Program-made: the position numbers and the translations under genes
DNA from: Trochalopteron elliotii
Lineage: Eukaryota > Chordata > Aves > Passeriformes > Leiothrichidae
DNA: 64,000 nucleotides
Direction of reading: 5' to 3'
Assembly (NCBI GenBank): GCA_024734555.1
Contig: JANPWX010000168.1
Location: 551,258-615,257, forward strand
Shown: in pieces, positions 24,701-37,074 of the stretch
Position numbering within the stretch: position 1 is the first letter of the stretch
Layout of the letters: each line of letters begins with the position of its first letter
The notes under the pieces: generated by a model
Database searches by the model: none
The model's input: the letters and a program-made list of their open reading frames with translations, nothing else
What the model was told of the DNA's origin: nothing

Positions 24701-25029
24701 TTTCTTTACAAGTCTCCTCAGACCTGGGACCACAGCTAAGCAAGCTGTTCCTTGCAGTAGCTTCAGCCCTTGCAAGCTGACCCACCAGGTAACTTTTGCA
24801 ACACCTTCATGCTAAGTCCCTTAATCCTTTTCCATTCCTCTCACCCACATGCATCTGGAAATTGGAAGGCAATTCCAGTGTGGCTAATGTAGACATTAGC
24901 AATAAGGAATAATTTCCTCAACAACGGGGAAAGTCCTAGCGACATAATTTACTCTGCCTGTAATCCACCTTTCAAAGATTCTGTTACCAGAGATCTTCCA
25001 GGATGATATTCCTGGGTCTGTCCCTCATT
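18726..25029. other. unique DNA, no host gene recognised
   Basis: About 6.3 kb without a recognisable repeat family. A C10 run with a second C4 lies at 19675-19689, followed by a stretch (to about 20000) with more CpG dinucleotides than its surroundings. A 138-codon minus-strand open frame at 23155-23571 and a 135-codon plus-strand frame at 21186-21593 match no family I know and are within what chance gives in 64 kb. An 8-bp-arm hairpin ('tgaacact' / 'agtgttca') lies near 21886-21906. Confidence 0.5.
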
Positions 25030-25078
25030 AAAGGAAGGAGTTGGACTCTGATCACTTCCAACACCTCCTCATTTTATG
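25030..25078 (+). mobile_element. possible short CR1 3'-end remnant
   Basis: 'ggagttggactctgatcact' followed by 'tccaacacctcc' resembles the CR1 terminal block (ttggactagatgatc ... cttccaac) with an internal deletion. Only about 45 bp support it and the 'attctatg' octamers are not visible, so this is a weak call. Confidence 0.35.
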
Positions 25079-27786
25079 TGAGGGGTAATGACTGTTTTAC
25101 TCTAAACACTGAGTGACTAATGACTATAGTTAAACACTGGGAGCTGATTACATTGATTGTCTTGCTTGAAGACTTGGCCACAGCATATTACACCCCTCTC
25201 TCATCCTTCATGTCTTTTTTTCTTCCCATGGGAGGTAAGGAATGGGAAAAAGTGGTGGGGGGAAGTCAGAAAGTTTGTGAACACCTGTCTCGATATGGTG
25301 GCAGGATGCAGAGACTGCAGTGAGATCAAATGGCTGGGAAGGACTCCCAGATTCTGCAGTTAATGTATAGAAAACACTTAATATGAGAAAAAAATTAAAG
25401 AAGTTGATACTAGAAGCATGTACAAGGAATTTGACAGTCTGGGGCCCTTTTTAGCAGATGCAAAAACTTGAGTTTTTCAGTAGGAATAATAGAAGTCACT
25501 AGTTTAGCTTGTCCAGGACTTACCATATAAAATTTCCCAGTAACTTGAGGTTGTTTAGGGGATGCCTTCTGCAGGTCCTCTCAGTGCAGGGATACAGTAA
25601 CAGATCCCTTATGGAAACTGGGATTTGACAGGAAATGAAAGGGTGATTTAAAAAGAGAAGGTCTAATGAAGAGAACTAGCAGCTGTGAAAAATTCCGAAG
25701 CAGGCACTGAAAAGCAACAAAGTTATTAAAAAAAGAGAAACTTTTCTTTTTCATCAAAGAAATGATAGACTAAACTGGACTGATTTCCAAGCCACACTTT
25801 GACACAGCTTTCCTGTATTTTTTGGGATGTTAGATTATTAATTTTAGTAAATATGCACTTTTTGGAAATCTAGGTCATATTAGGCATGGAGCAGCATGAG
25901 ATTCTTTATTAATCACCTGTGTCCTATCATATACTCTCTTCCATTACAATAACAAGAAAGAGAAAATCTTTAGACACATCTGCTTTTCCTGGTAGATACA
26001 TTAAACAACTCTGCAGTAATCAGGTGTGGTATTCAGGAGCAATGCTACTGTGATTCCAGAGTTACACTTTCAAAATCTGTCTAGCTCTAAATTCCATACC
26101 AACAAACACATTTGGCACTTTTCTAGGCCTCTCTGACTTTTCACTAAGAATAACCAGATATTTCTGAGTAAGTTACAACACTTGCATGCTATAAAGAACC
26201 ATTTCTATCCTTCTGCCTCATTTCTCCCTCCTTTGTTTCATGTTGTTCTCCTCCCTGATGCCTGACCAGAGTAAATGCCTGAGTGTCTCATGTTTATTCA
26301 CCAGGCTGCTGATGATAATCACGATGAAATTTCAGTAGCTTTCAGCTAGGGCAAGTGTTATTTTTTTAGAAAGCATTTCTATTCCAACTTATTGCATATG
26401 ATATCTTAGGCCTTGATCTTATGAAAATCATACTTGATGCCAGGACTAGTCAGGCTGGTAAAGCCAAGCACATACATAAATGCTGGCAGGGTTTGTTCTT
26501 TCCTAAGTGTAAGAGTGAAATAATTTAACAAATTGTGTAATACATGTAAAGAGTATTTACCAGGCCCACACGGAACAGCTGTTAATATTTTAGAATTGTT
26601 ATCCACGTATCCATGTCAATATATGTGGATGTACACCCCAGGTGAGGGTTTTTGAAAACAGCCATCATGTGGTAGGTTGTAAAATAAGCTGGAATATGCT
26701 GTTTGTGTGTTTGGGTGTGGTTAAAGTGTGGGGATTTTAGGACTGCATCTTGTCACAGTTACAGAAATAAAAATTCTACCAGGTATGTTACAGGAGCTCC
26801 TGTCTGCCACCTTGTGTGACAACATCTAAAGTACAGAATTTGATATCTAGAGGAAAACTAGTAGCAATGGTTGTCAGATTTTAGAAATAAGTGCTGTGCC
26901 TTCAGATCACTGAGGTATGGACTCCCTTGAAAAAGTACTCAGCTGAGAGCTAGAAAAGTTCTTTGGGAGAGAAGGACCTGCACACACATTGTGAATACAT
27001 AATAATTAGAGAGACCAAACTGAAATATTTCTATGCAGGGAGATAATAAATGAAATGCAGGTAATGCTAAGAGATCACAGTACTGATCTTAAATGAGGGG
27101 AGCTAGAAAACTCTCATTGCCTCCAAAAAAGCATAAGGAGATCCTATCCTTTATCTCTAAATTAATAGACAACATTAGTTTATTTTTCTTTATACTGCTC
27201 TCTGGGGTATTTCTCTTAAGCCTGTGGTGATTAAGAGATAGTAATATTTTGCCTACCATAAATGCTCCTTCTTTTTTCTGTGTGGCATAGACTTTAATTT
27301 GTAGTTTCTAATTCCATCCTTCCACAGTGACATTCTGCTGATCTGCTCTTTACATATTGTTTTCAAAGTATTCCAGGTGATATCAGCTGGATCTACTTTC
27401 CTGCTCCAAGATACATTTCCTGCTTTCACTGTTGTAGTCCAAATGGACTCCACACCTCTTTACTTAGCTGTGTTCCCAACTGTTAATCCTTAGAGCTACT
27501 GCCAGCCTTTAACGGAGTTTTTATCCAGGCAGAGAAATGGGAGATGCCGAGTAAACTTGGCACTGAGATCAGTAGAAGAGCAAATTCAGCATGCTAAGAA
27601 CACAGAAGCCCAGATGCATGTAAGTATTTAATTATCCAGATCTAAACTTCTGACTCCCCATAGATTTCAGTGATGAGTTATCCCCCTAATTAGGAGTCAT
27701 GGCAGATAACTTCTGCTCATTTTACTTGCCTGAGTAACCTAGTAGAAGGAGTGGCACTTCTGGACTAAATAGAGTGAAGTGTTTGG
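25079..27786. other. unique AT-rich DNA, no gene seen
   Basis: No gene or repeat family recognised. Two overlapping short open frames at 25120-25363 look random. A T/G-skewed stretch lies at about 26698-26738. The right edge meets a CR1. Confidence 0.5.
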
Positions 27787-28356
27787 ATCCACTACAAAGC
27801 AGGTCAAGGGAGGTGATCCTGCCCCACTGCCCTGGTGAAACCACATCTGGGGTGCTGTGTCCAGATCTGGGCTCCCCAGCACAAGAGAGACCTGGAGCTC
27901 CTGGAGCAGGTCCAGCCAAGGGCAACAGAGATGATGAAGGGACTGGAGCACTTTTCTTACAAGGAAAAGCTGAGGGAGCTGTGCCTCTTCAGCCTCAAGA
28001 GGAGATGACTGAGAGGGCACCTCATCACTGTCTGTCAGTGTCTGAAGGAGGGATGCCAGGGGGATGGACCAGGATCTGCTCAGTGGTGCTGGGAAACAGG
28101 ACAAGAGGAATGGACAGAAACTGATGCACAGAAAATTCCACTTGAACAGGAGGAAGAACTCCTTTACTGTGCAGTGACCACACACTGAAATGAATTGCCT
28201 AAAGAGGTTGTAGAGATATCTCAGTGGAGATATTCCAGAACTGTCTGGACACAATCCTGTGCTGTGCACTCAGGGATGACCCTGCCTAAGCAGGGAGATT
28301 GGACCAGATGTCTCACTCTAGTCTCTCCCAATCTTAGCCATTCTCTCATTCTGTAA
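27787..28356 (+). mobile_element. CR1 LINE, 5'-truncated, 3' tail
   Basis: About 570 bp of CR1 in sense orientation. Landmarks are 'aagcaggtcaagggaggtga', 'tcctgccccactgccctggt', 'gtgtccagatctgggctccc', 'gaaaagctgagggagctgtg' and 'gaggaagaactcctttactg', with a terminus reading 'ggagattggaccagatgtctc' and then 'ccattctctcattctgt'. It represents a different CR1 subfamily from the copy at 1131-1745, because the ORF2 tail wording and terminal block differ. The ORF2 frame has several stops. The longest open frames over it (176 codons on -, 116 on +) are out of the ORF2 frame and are not genes. Confidence 0.92.
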
Positions 28357-31300
28357 AACAAACAAGTTGTTTAAGTTACTTAAGTAATGACCTTTGTTCA
28401 TTATCTAAACCCCTTACCAATACTTATAAATGCAATTAAACAAATGTGGAATCAAAACCAAGACATACAAATCTAAAATTAGAAAACTAATTTGTTCTAT
28501 ATTTCTTCATTTAAAAGGGGAAACATTTTTCACCAGACTGAGAAAATGGTGAAAACTTCCTCATTGAACTAATAAGGTATTTAAAGACAATCTTGATAAT
28601 TAATATACTTAAAGCTAATCTCCAAAGACTTGAAATAATGTTGATATAAAAGTACACAGGCATTTCTTATACAATGTTATACAGATATCTGTACATGTAT
28701 GCAGTGATAGATGCAAGGACCTTTCTAGGGTGGACTTCACACTCCAACTTTAAAAGTTTGTCTCTCTAGAGTTAGGCATTTACTTCAATCTGCTAATCTA
28801 GATTGCCTTATTAGCCAATGGAGAGAAATAAGGGACTCTAAAATGTCTTTCTTACCATCTTATGAAAGACGGGACAAACCACAAATGGAGAGTTTTCTTT
28901 CAGAATGGAGGGGAGTCTTGTTCAGCTTGCCTGCTACTTTGATGTTTAGCTTTTCAGTTGCTGACATTTGAAGAAAGACCACCATTTTCTATGACAGTAA
29001 ATCACTTTTCACCAAAGAACTCATACCATTGAATTGAAACAGTGAGTTATTAAAGCCCTAGGAAATCCTCACCGTCCTTTCAATCTGAGACTTTGGGAAG
29101 CACCATAGGAGATTGAAAGTGGTGTGGGAGTAGGGTGTTTCTATGGTGTGGGAAGGGTGGGTTTTGATCAAAGACTGGAAAAATGTGTCCGTCAGTTTGT
29201 TCATCCTCTGACTGTAGGAGTTAGAATTCCTGCTTGGATACAGAATCCTTGCTGTGACTCCTGAGGAATGCTAGAAGATGAGAAAGTGGAGAAGAACATT
29301 TCATTTGCTCAAAAAATGTTCGTGTGGCTACAAGATGAACAGCACCTTGTAGAATCGATCCCCACAGCACTAACCAACTTAATGAAGATTATTCCTGAAG
29401 CAATCTATTCATTACTGCTGATCAAAATCTTGTGCCTGCTGAATGTATACTGCCAGACATTCTACTCCCCCAGAATCGCCCCGTGCTATCATCCTACACT
29501 GAAAGTTTACACTTCCTCGGTCTGCTCCAGTTTATATCAAATGGAGATTATTAAGTTATACACAGGGGAACAGGTGGGTGGAGCAGCTGGCATGAGAAGT
29601 GAGCAGCCTGACAACAGAAAAAAAATCAGGGTAGATTGCAGCACAAAAAATTTTCCTAGGAAATTGCAAATTTCACAATCTGTTCATAAGAACTGATGGT
29701 ATAGCTCGTGTGCCAGGTAACAAGTCTGGGAGACTCTAGACTTCACTGGAAGCAGACTATTCAAGACCTTCAAAGATCTTGTTAGTTTTGGCTTCAGTCT
29801 ATTACACTATATCAAGCAATCCTACTCATTCTGGAAAGCAACCCCTTATGAATTTCTAAAGTAGATTGAAAAGGTCACAGTGGTTTTTCAGTCTTAATTG
29901 ACTGGCTGGCTGACTGACTGACTGGTTTACTTGTATTTTTTTTTTGCAGATGAAACTTTAAAGATAGCTCTGTGAACTCTCAAAGTCGTGCAGAATTTGA
30001 GGGGTTTATCTTTGGTTTGATTCAGTGACATGAAGAAAACATCATCTTGAACTGCTTCAAATGAAGACCAGTTAAAGAAAGCTGCCCAACTAAAGAGGCT
30101 CCCCCAAATTGGGGTACATTGTGGGGCATGACTTAATGGAATGAACTGTTACACATTCAGAAGTACTCAAAATTTAGATTCTAGTGAACTGGGATAACCA
30201 AGGAGAATGCAGTAAGTCAGGACAATGCAATAAGGCTGAAGTGGCAAAGTTCCCACAATAAGTAAGTGCTTAGACAGCCATGGAGAAAGTAGGTGACAAG
30301 ATCAGATGTGGAAGAAAAGATAAGCTGCCAGTAAATGTCTAATTCTGTGACAGTTTATCCTTTATCATTTACAGGGATCCAGAGCAAAACAGCCTCTTAG
30401 GTCACTATCTCAGGACACAGCAGAACAAGGTCTTACCTTTGTGAGCTCAGTGTTGCCATGCTTCATCTCTGTCTCCTGTTTTGACTTAAGAAGCTTTTCA
30501 CATTAAAGTTTCATTAAAACACATACATTTCTGCAAAGAGTTGCACTTCTAACAAATCAGCATTTTTCAAATGAAAAGTGTTTAATCAAAAAGTTTCCAG
30601 CCAAGTCTAATTATAGCATCCTTTTAAAATGTTTCAGGGTTTCAGACAGCACTTCAAAAAGTAACACAATGAAACATTCTTTATTACTGGTCTTTCATGT
30701 TACTCAAATTACAAGAAACAATTAAATATGTGATAAAAGATATCTTGATAAGCATTTGACATGCCACTGAATAACATTTGGTGTCTCGAGTTTCTAATTT
30801 CTCTCCTTCAAAATCAAACTTCCTTCTACTTCTTATCTGAATTACTGTTGAACACAAGCCAAAGTTCACTTGGACTTCCTTTCTACATAAATTCAATTAA
30901 GAAATGTAAACATTTGGAGTCTCTCTTGTGGGGAGAGGCAGTGAAAAAAAGGAGAAATAAAAGGAAGACTGTCAGTGGGAAAGATGCATGTAGGCCAAAA
31001 GGAGAGAGAACTATTTTTATGTGGAGAAAAGAATCAGTAGCAGCTTTTGACATGGACAAAGTAATCTGTTACTAGAGGCAGTTTATGGCAGAGGTCAGTC
31101 AGCCAGTTGTGCATGAGAGGTAACCCAGTATAGTCACAGGGAACAAAATGCTGTTAATGGCAGAAGAAAGCATTTAGTTTTTGGAAATATTTTTACTATT
31201 GTGGAACATGCAGTGAGTGCTGGTTTGAAACCACTATATTTTGTTTCTGTTGACATGCTGCTTCTCATAGGCCCTTGTCCAACAACTTGCAAACTCCTGA

Positions 31301-34300
31301 TGTAATCTAAAAGGCTGTGATAAAATTTACAGAAGTAATGGTAAAGAGAGAAATACGACAACTATAGCAGAAGAGAGAATATAGGGTCAAAGTCCTGGTA
31401 TGGAACCTTGTCTGTGCATTACTTTAAGGCAAACAATCCAGTAACATGGGAATTGTCAATGTGGGTTTGAGACCACTGCGCTGGCAAAAGCTGGATAATA
31501 CATGCAAAGGCCAACACACTTCTGAGTCATTGTCTAGAGTCTGGTAAAGGAAGTGACAGCTGGTGGTGTTCTTAATATCAGCATCCAATCCAAGGAAACC
31601 AGCTGAAGCATGTAGCTGTGAAAATTCATTACCCATTTAAAAAGTTCAAAGGGTATGTGAGGAAAGTTAGAAAAAGACTTTGGCTTTTGAACACTCAGCT
31701 CTTTCACAGGAGCTCCAGGAGTTATAAAAACTTGTTTAAGAATGCATGCTGAGAATATTTCAGCTAAATGACTCTTAAAAACTGGGCTTACAGAAGGTAT
31801 GAATTCCAAGCAAGTCGACAAAATCCTTCAGCTGAGATAGAATAAGCAAAGGAAACTCCCATACCAACCTACCACCACCACCTCCCTAAAATTCCTAAAA
31901 CTCCACTACCAGTGGGTGCTTGACATATATATTTGCTTTTCTTTGATATTCTTTAAACATGTTTGTTGAGAAGCATTTCTGGAAAGTTTCTGCAGAACCC
32001 AGCCTGAGATAAGCATTTAAACCATGGGATCTCAACATCCTGGTTAGGAATAAACACGGATTTGGGTTATACCATGACAAAACAAATATGGAATGGGGCC
32101 CTTTCGGATCACAGAGGAGGCTTATTCCATGAAGGACTTGGAAATGACACCTCTCTTGTGATCATGTTGCTATTGTTGTTCAAGAATAGAGAGGGTCTAT
32201 TAGAAAGGCTGACCCCTGGCACCCTACAAAACCTGACTGTTCTTGGGTGCCCAGCTGGAAGGTAGCTGCAAACTCAACAGGTTGGGACAACCACAATTAA
32301 AGAGTCATTTGGGGATGTAAAAGAAGCTCTCTGTGCTGGAAGTGGCCAAGAAGTATTTGACAGCATTTTGGTTTAAAAACAGCAGTGGGCAGCTATTCAT
32401 AAGAGCAAGTTGGATATTATTACTCAAGTGTCAGATGGATTTATAAGATATTGATCAATTATAGCTATCTATTTTGTGGCATCTATGTTGTCTTAGCAGA
32501 CAGCATTTTTATAATCTGCTTTAAATATAGCTTAAGCAGAAAAAAAATAACCTGAATCTAGATGGTTCAGGACTTGTCTAAGATTATTAGACTTGTACAG
32601 GAATGGCTGGACAAAATTTTTGATGGAGTTTTATTATTAGCTCTTGAAAAGGAAATTATTTTCTAGTGGCTCACATGGCTTCTGACTGTTACACTGCTGC
32701 TCTTCTATATGAGCTTTTAGTAGTAGCTCACCCTAGGCTTTCACAGTTTTTTGGTAGATCATTTCCATGCAGCAAAATTTTGAATGTTTTCTTAAATCAT
32801 GGCCTTTCCTGTTGTTGCTGAGCAGAGTGGTTCAATTATTTTATTGCCCTTTTTCTCTTGCACTTTCTCATCTGCTGTGTTTTCCAGAAAAGAGTCTTCA
32901 TTTATTGCAGATTGACCAAATGTTATCAAAGCATACTTATATTGTCTATGTTTTACATGTAAGTGAAACACTGGCAGAAGAAATGTCTGTGGTGACAAAA
33001 AGAAGGTTTTGGTCACCTATGGAAATAGAAACCAGACTTACATCTGGCCTGATATTATTGTGTGCTGAAAGAAAATTACACCAAGTTTTGTGTGTGCTGT
33101 GCTCCTAGAAAAGGCAGGAGCCCTCTTGCTCTTTAACAATTCTATTTTCAGAGTATGCAACTGTCCCCAGTGATTACAGCTCAAAGACCCAGATTACTGT
33201 GGTCTTTGGTCTTTTCTTTTGGCCATGATATTGTGGCTGAATTTACTATCCTGTGCATCTTTTAGATATATATTTTGCTTTTTTAGGTTTTCAGTGTTGG
33301 AAACAGACATAGTATGGATGAAAATTGGCAGAAAAACGTGAAAAGCTTCAGGATTTTGAGTCAGGTGGCAGAACATTCGGGAAGCTTCTGGCACACCACA
33401 GATGGTCGGTATAAACTGTTGTGGCAGAGCAGCTCTGCCAGGAACCCCATGGAGTTTATTTCTAAAGTAAACTTTTAAAAATACAAAGGATAAAAAATTA
33501 ATATAACTTGAGATCACTGGTAATATGTTAGTTTGTTGAAATGAGGTTCCATATTGCCCCATCCTTTGCTCCCCTATCCCCCAGTTATATGAAATTAGTA
33601 TTCCCATTTTCCTAATTCTATCTTCTCTGATCTTTATACTCTTTCAAACAAATCAGGTAGCTGGACTGAGGATACAGCATAGTATTAAACTGTATGAGAT
33701 CATTGTATTGGGTAAGGAAACAAATTTTATTATATCAAACCATATTCTTATTTGAATTATGGGCTATGAACTGTGAAAATTTTGGCAGAGGATTGGGAAA
33801 AAGATCAGATGACTCTAATACTAAAATACAGACAAGATTTTTTTCCCCTTGTTGATGTTTTTGGGAGGCTTGATTTTTTTTTTTTAACAAAAGAGAAAAT
33901 ATTCTTAGAGAAGAATAATTTTCAGCTGAAAAATTCCCAGGCACACAGGACAAATTGGATTAACACGAAGTTTGGGAATTCGATTGAGTTTTTTTCAAGA
34001 ATATTGACCATATTTCAGAATTTCTTGCAATTGTAATCCATGGTGCTTGGCAAATCTTAGCTACCAATTGATGTTTCAAGAATATCTTCATGAAGTTAGT
34101 TTTAACTTCTTAATAATTTCTCTTAATTCCCTTATGAGCTAGAGAGGTCAGCATTTAAAAATATCAGTCAAAATATATAAAGTGATTCCAAGATGGGACT
34201 CATCTTTTAATAGTGATTCCATCGTACACTAGCGCAAAAATGTAAATACTAGTTTAGCAACTTGAGATACCAGCTAAAACTTTCTATCTCTAAGAAGGTC

Positions 34301-35522
34301 TTAATATCAAGTTCAAAATATATTAGTTGTCAAAAATAAGAAAATATTTATTTTATATACCAGTAAGATATATCTTCTAAGCTAACAACTTCTCCTCTCC
34401 ACCTTAAAGTCTCAAACATTGAACACACCTGTGTTATTTCTGTGACATTTTGATGTGAAGTTTTACTCAAGATTTCATTAAACTAGGTCATAAAGGAGGA
34501 CAAACTGAGGTTATCTGGGTGAATTTGATTGTTTCTAAAAGTGATGCATCTGTTGAATTTTCAATGAGTATTTTTGCCCTCTGTGCCTCAGCCTTTCAAT
34601 CTGGTGAAAGAACGTATTTCTTTCAGGTGGAATCACTGTGAAGTTAATAGCAGAATTCCATGAGATGGAGGCTAGACTTTTTGGGTCACTGAATATGGAT
34701 CTGTCCTGAGAATTAAATTATAGGCTGAACAGAATAGTTTGAGATTGAACTATGCCCAATGCTGTTGCTTTTTCTAAGTTTTTTCTCCATTTCCCATGTT
34801 TGAAAGTAAGGAAATAAAACCCTTTCTAGGCTAAGTCAGAGAACATAACCTGTAATTGCCATATGAATAGACACAATGAAGCCAGGCATAAAGCTTGGAA
34901 GATGCGTTAGTGAGAGAGTATGAGGAGTTCAGCTTGAGGGAAAACTGGACTGGTTACTAATAACATACATTCAGCAGTAGTCTCAGGTCTTTTATGTGGG
35001 ATATGAATGTTGTGTCATGTATACAGTGTCATTTTTGTCCTGCAGACTGAATCCAAATCAGGAGAACACACAAACAGGGTTACATAGCTGCAATGACCTA
35101 TTCTCATTATATAATTAGGTGTAATAATTTTATGATTTACTATAATGTTCCATTTCTGGTGATTTTGTATGTGAAGCCATATTTTAATGTTTCAGCCTCA
35201 GGACTGTTAGTTAGGTGTGTATTTGGTTGTTGTACCTTTCCACTTCCATAGCAACAATTTAGCTTTTCTCAGCACATAATAATTATGAGAAAATGAAATT
35301 GCTTCTCCTTTTGCCAAAGGAAGTCTGAATAAACCTCCTCTGGTTAAACATAATTTATTTCCACTTGTGGGTTGGTTAAGCAGAGTCTTGTGCGTTGGTG
35401 TTGCTCAAAGTAAACTGATTGTAATGCAACTCTTCAGGTTCTTTTCAAATACCTTGATGATCTGAGAGATTTTTGTTTTCTTCTGCAGCTTTTTAGTGCC
35501 TTACTGCCTTAAGACTGTTAGA
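28357..35522. other. unique AT-rich DNA, no gene seen
   Basis: About 7.2 kb without a recognised exon or full repeat. A short (CTGA/CTGG)n run sits at 29901-29925. Open frames of 142 codons (29268-29696, +) and 137 codons (33194-33607, -) carry no known motif and no flanking splice or promoter signal that I can support. Confidence 0.5.
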
Positions 35523-35806
35523 GAGTCACTGAGATTTTTAGTGGGAAAAGACCTCTAAGATCATTGAGTTCAACTGTTAACCCAGCACTGCCAAGTCCAG
35601 CACTAAACCATGACCCCAAGTGCCACATCTATGTGTCTTGCCAGTACCTCCAAGGATGGAGACACAACCACTTCCCTGGGCAGCCTATTCCAGTACATGA
35701 TAACCCTTTTGGGAAAGAAATTCTCCCTAATATCCAACCTTAACCACCACTAGCACAACTTGAGGTTGTCTTCTCTTGTTCTGTCACTTGTTACTTGAGA
35801 TGGTCT
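35523..35806 (-). mobile_element. CR1 LINE 3' tail fragment
   Basis: Read on minus this is roughly 285 bp of CR1 3' region, with the terminal end at the left. On + the landmarks are 'gggaaaagacctctaagatc', 'attgagttcaactgttaacc', 'cactgccaagtccagcacta', 'aagtgccacatctatgtgtc', 'acttccctgggcagcctatt' and 'gcacaacttgaggttgtctt'. The wording matches the same part of the copy at 1131-1745 ('gatgtggcacttggggacac', 'ctgcccagggaaatggtgg'), so the two are likely the same or closely related subfamilies, in opposite orientations. Confidence 0.93.
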
Positions 35807-36539
35807 GGTATTTTCACTAGTCTTTCCACTATTAACTTTACTGGGATACAAAATTAAAAATTCTCTTCCTCTCATGTCTTTAGAAATCTACCACAGAATT
35901 CAGTGATAGCTCTGAAAACAGTGTCCATCCCCAAGACCTTGACATTACAAGGATTTCAGACATGACCTATGAAACACAGGGAGATCTCCAGGCTCTTTGT
36001 TTCACTGAAAATCTAGGGTGGCTCTGCTCACCTGTATTTTTTTAACTGTACTCTATACACACCCTCTCTGCCAACGACAAGAATGGAAAATCAAGACTTA
36101 ACCACTAACTCCACGGCCATTTCAGCCAGCCCATCAGAATTCCTACAGCTGCTCTCTGCTCAGGGCTCATCAAACATCTCTCCCATCACAGTTTATCAAA
36201 CGCCTCCACCTCAGCATTTCAAGTAACTCAAGCTGCTTCCTTTTCTTGCTTGCTCTCCTGCCAAAACCAGAAAGCTTTTATTAAGGGCTTCCCCGTCAAT
36301 CATCCCAAAGGCCCCTTTGGAGATCTGATTAGTGTTTGCAGCCTACATTCAGGAACAGACTGAATCTGCCTGGTGCAATTCATACAAAAGGATATGGGAG
36401 CAATTTAACTAAAGTGTGAAGCCTTGTTTCAGTGCTGCAAGATATGTCATCATCTCCATGAGCAGTGAGATATTTTCAGGCTGTATGGAGTTTTGCAGGC
36501 AGGGATATAGGCTCTGCCATGTCATTTGGGATTGTTAGC
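35807..36539. other. unique DNA, no gene seen
   Basis: No repeat recognised. The segment at about 36270-36440 has a balanced, non-repetitive composition, but I cannot judge conservation without an alignment. It ends at the target duplication of the next LTR. Confidence 0.45.
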
Positions 36540-37074
36540 TGTTGCAGCAACCCTCTTATTAGAGAGTGAAAATGAGCTGAGGCACAGACTTCTTGTTAAA
36601 CACAGCATAAAAAGGGTCCTGGTTTATTCCTCTTCCTGGCTTAGTCATCTTAACTACAACTACTAACTGACTGTGGCTGCAGCAAACTCCTGCTGGAGGT
36701 TTCCCCTGCAGCCCCTGACTGCTGGTTATTTCCTGCTAAACTCTGACTGCAGGGATCAGTTTGCAGACTCTGACTGCAGCTTTTACCTGGCTAGACTGTG
36801 ACTGCAGGTTCCAACAACAGGCTCTGACTGCACACCCAGACTGACCTCACAGCAGTGATTCTCTCTCCCCAGGACTCTGCTTCATGGTTCTCTGCTTCAT
36901 GGTCCTCAAGGTTGCTCCTCCATGATGATCCTCCTCTTATCAGCCAACTCCTTCTTCTATCTCACTCATCCTTATTGAATATAGCTGTTACTCATCAGAG
37001 GCAAGGCTGTATTGGTTAATTAATGCAGCTATTACTTACCAGGGGTGAGGTCACCTGTATTCCCTGCTACTACA
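36540..37074 (-). mobile_element. solo ERV LTR, family A copy 2
   Basis: Same LTR family and orientation as copies 1 and 3. The left end is 'tgttgcagcaaccctcttat' and the right end 'ctgctactaca', so on minus it runs TGTAGT...GCAACA with the retroviral TG...CA ends. The polyadenylation signal on minus is at 36623-36628. The flanks are 'gttagc' (36534-36539) and 'gttagg' (37075-37080), a 6-bp target duplication with one mismatch, as made by class II (betaretrovirus/ERVK-like) integrases. No internal region follows, so it is a solo LTR left after recombination between two LTRs. It is the longest copy because it retains both variable 'ctctgactgc' blocks. Confidence 0.9.

Noticed and set aside
29268..29696. 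142-codon plus-strand frame as a host gene
   Set aside because: No recognisable domain, and the length is within chance expectation for this amount of sequence.
31196..31290. Similarity to 12650-12730 (both encode 'CSTIV' on minus)
   Set aside because: The match is only a few residues and does not extend in the DNA; coincidence.
13649..37074. LTR copies 1 and 2 as the two ends of one 23-kb provirus
   Set aside because: Copy 2 has its own 6-bp target duplication and the distance is too large, with an unrelated CR1, an L3-like element and unique DNA between.
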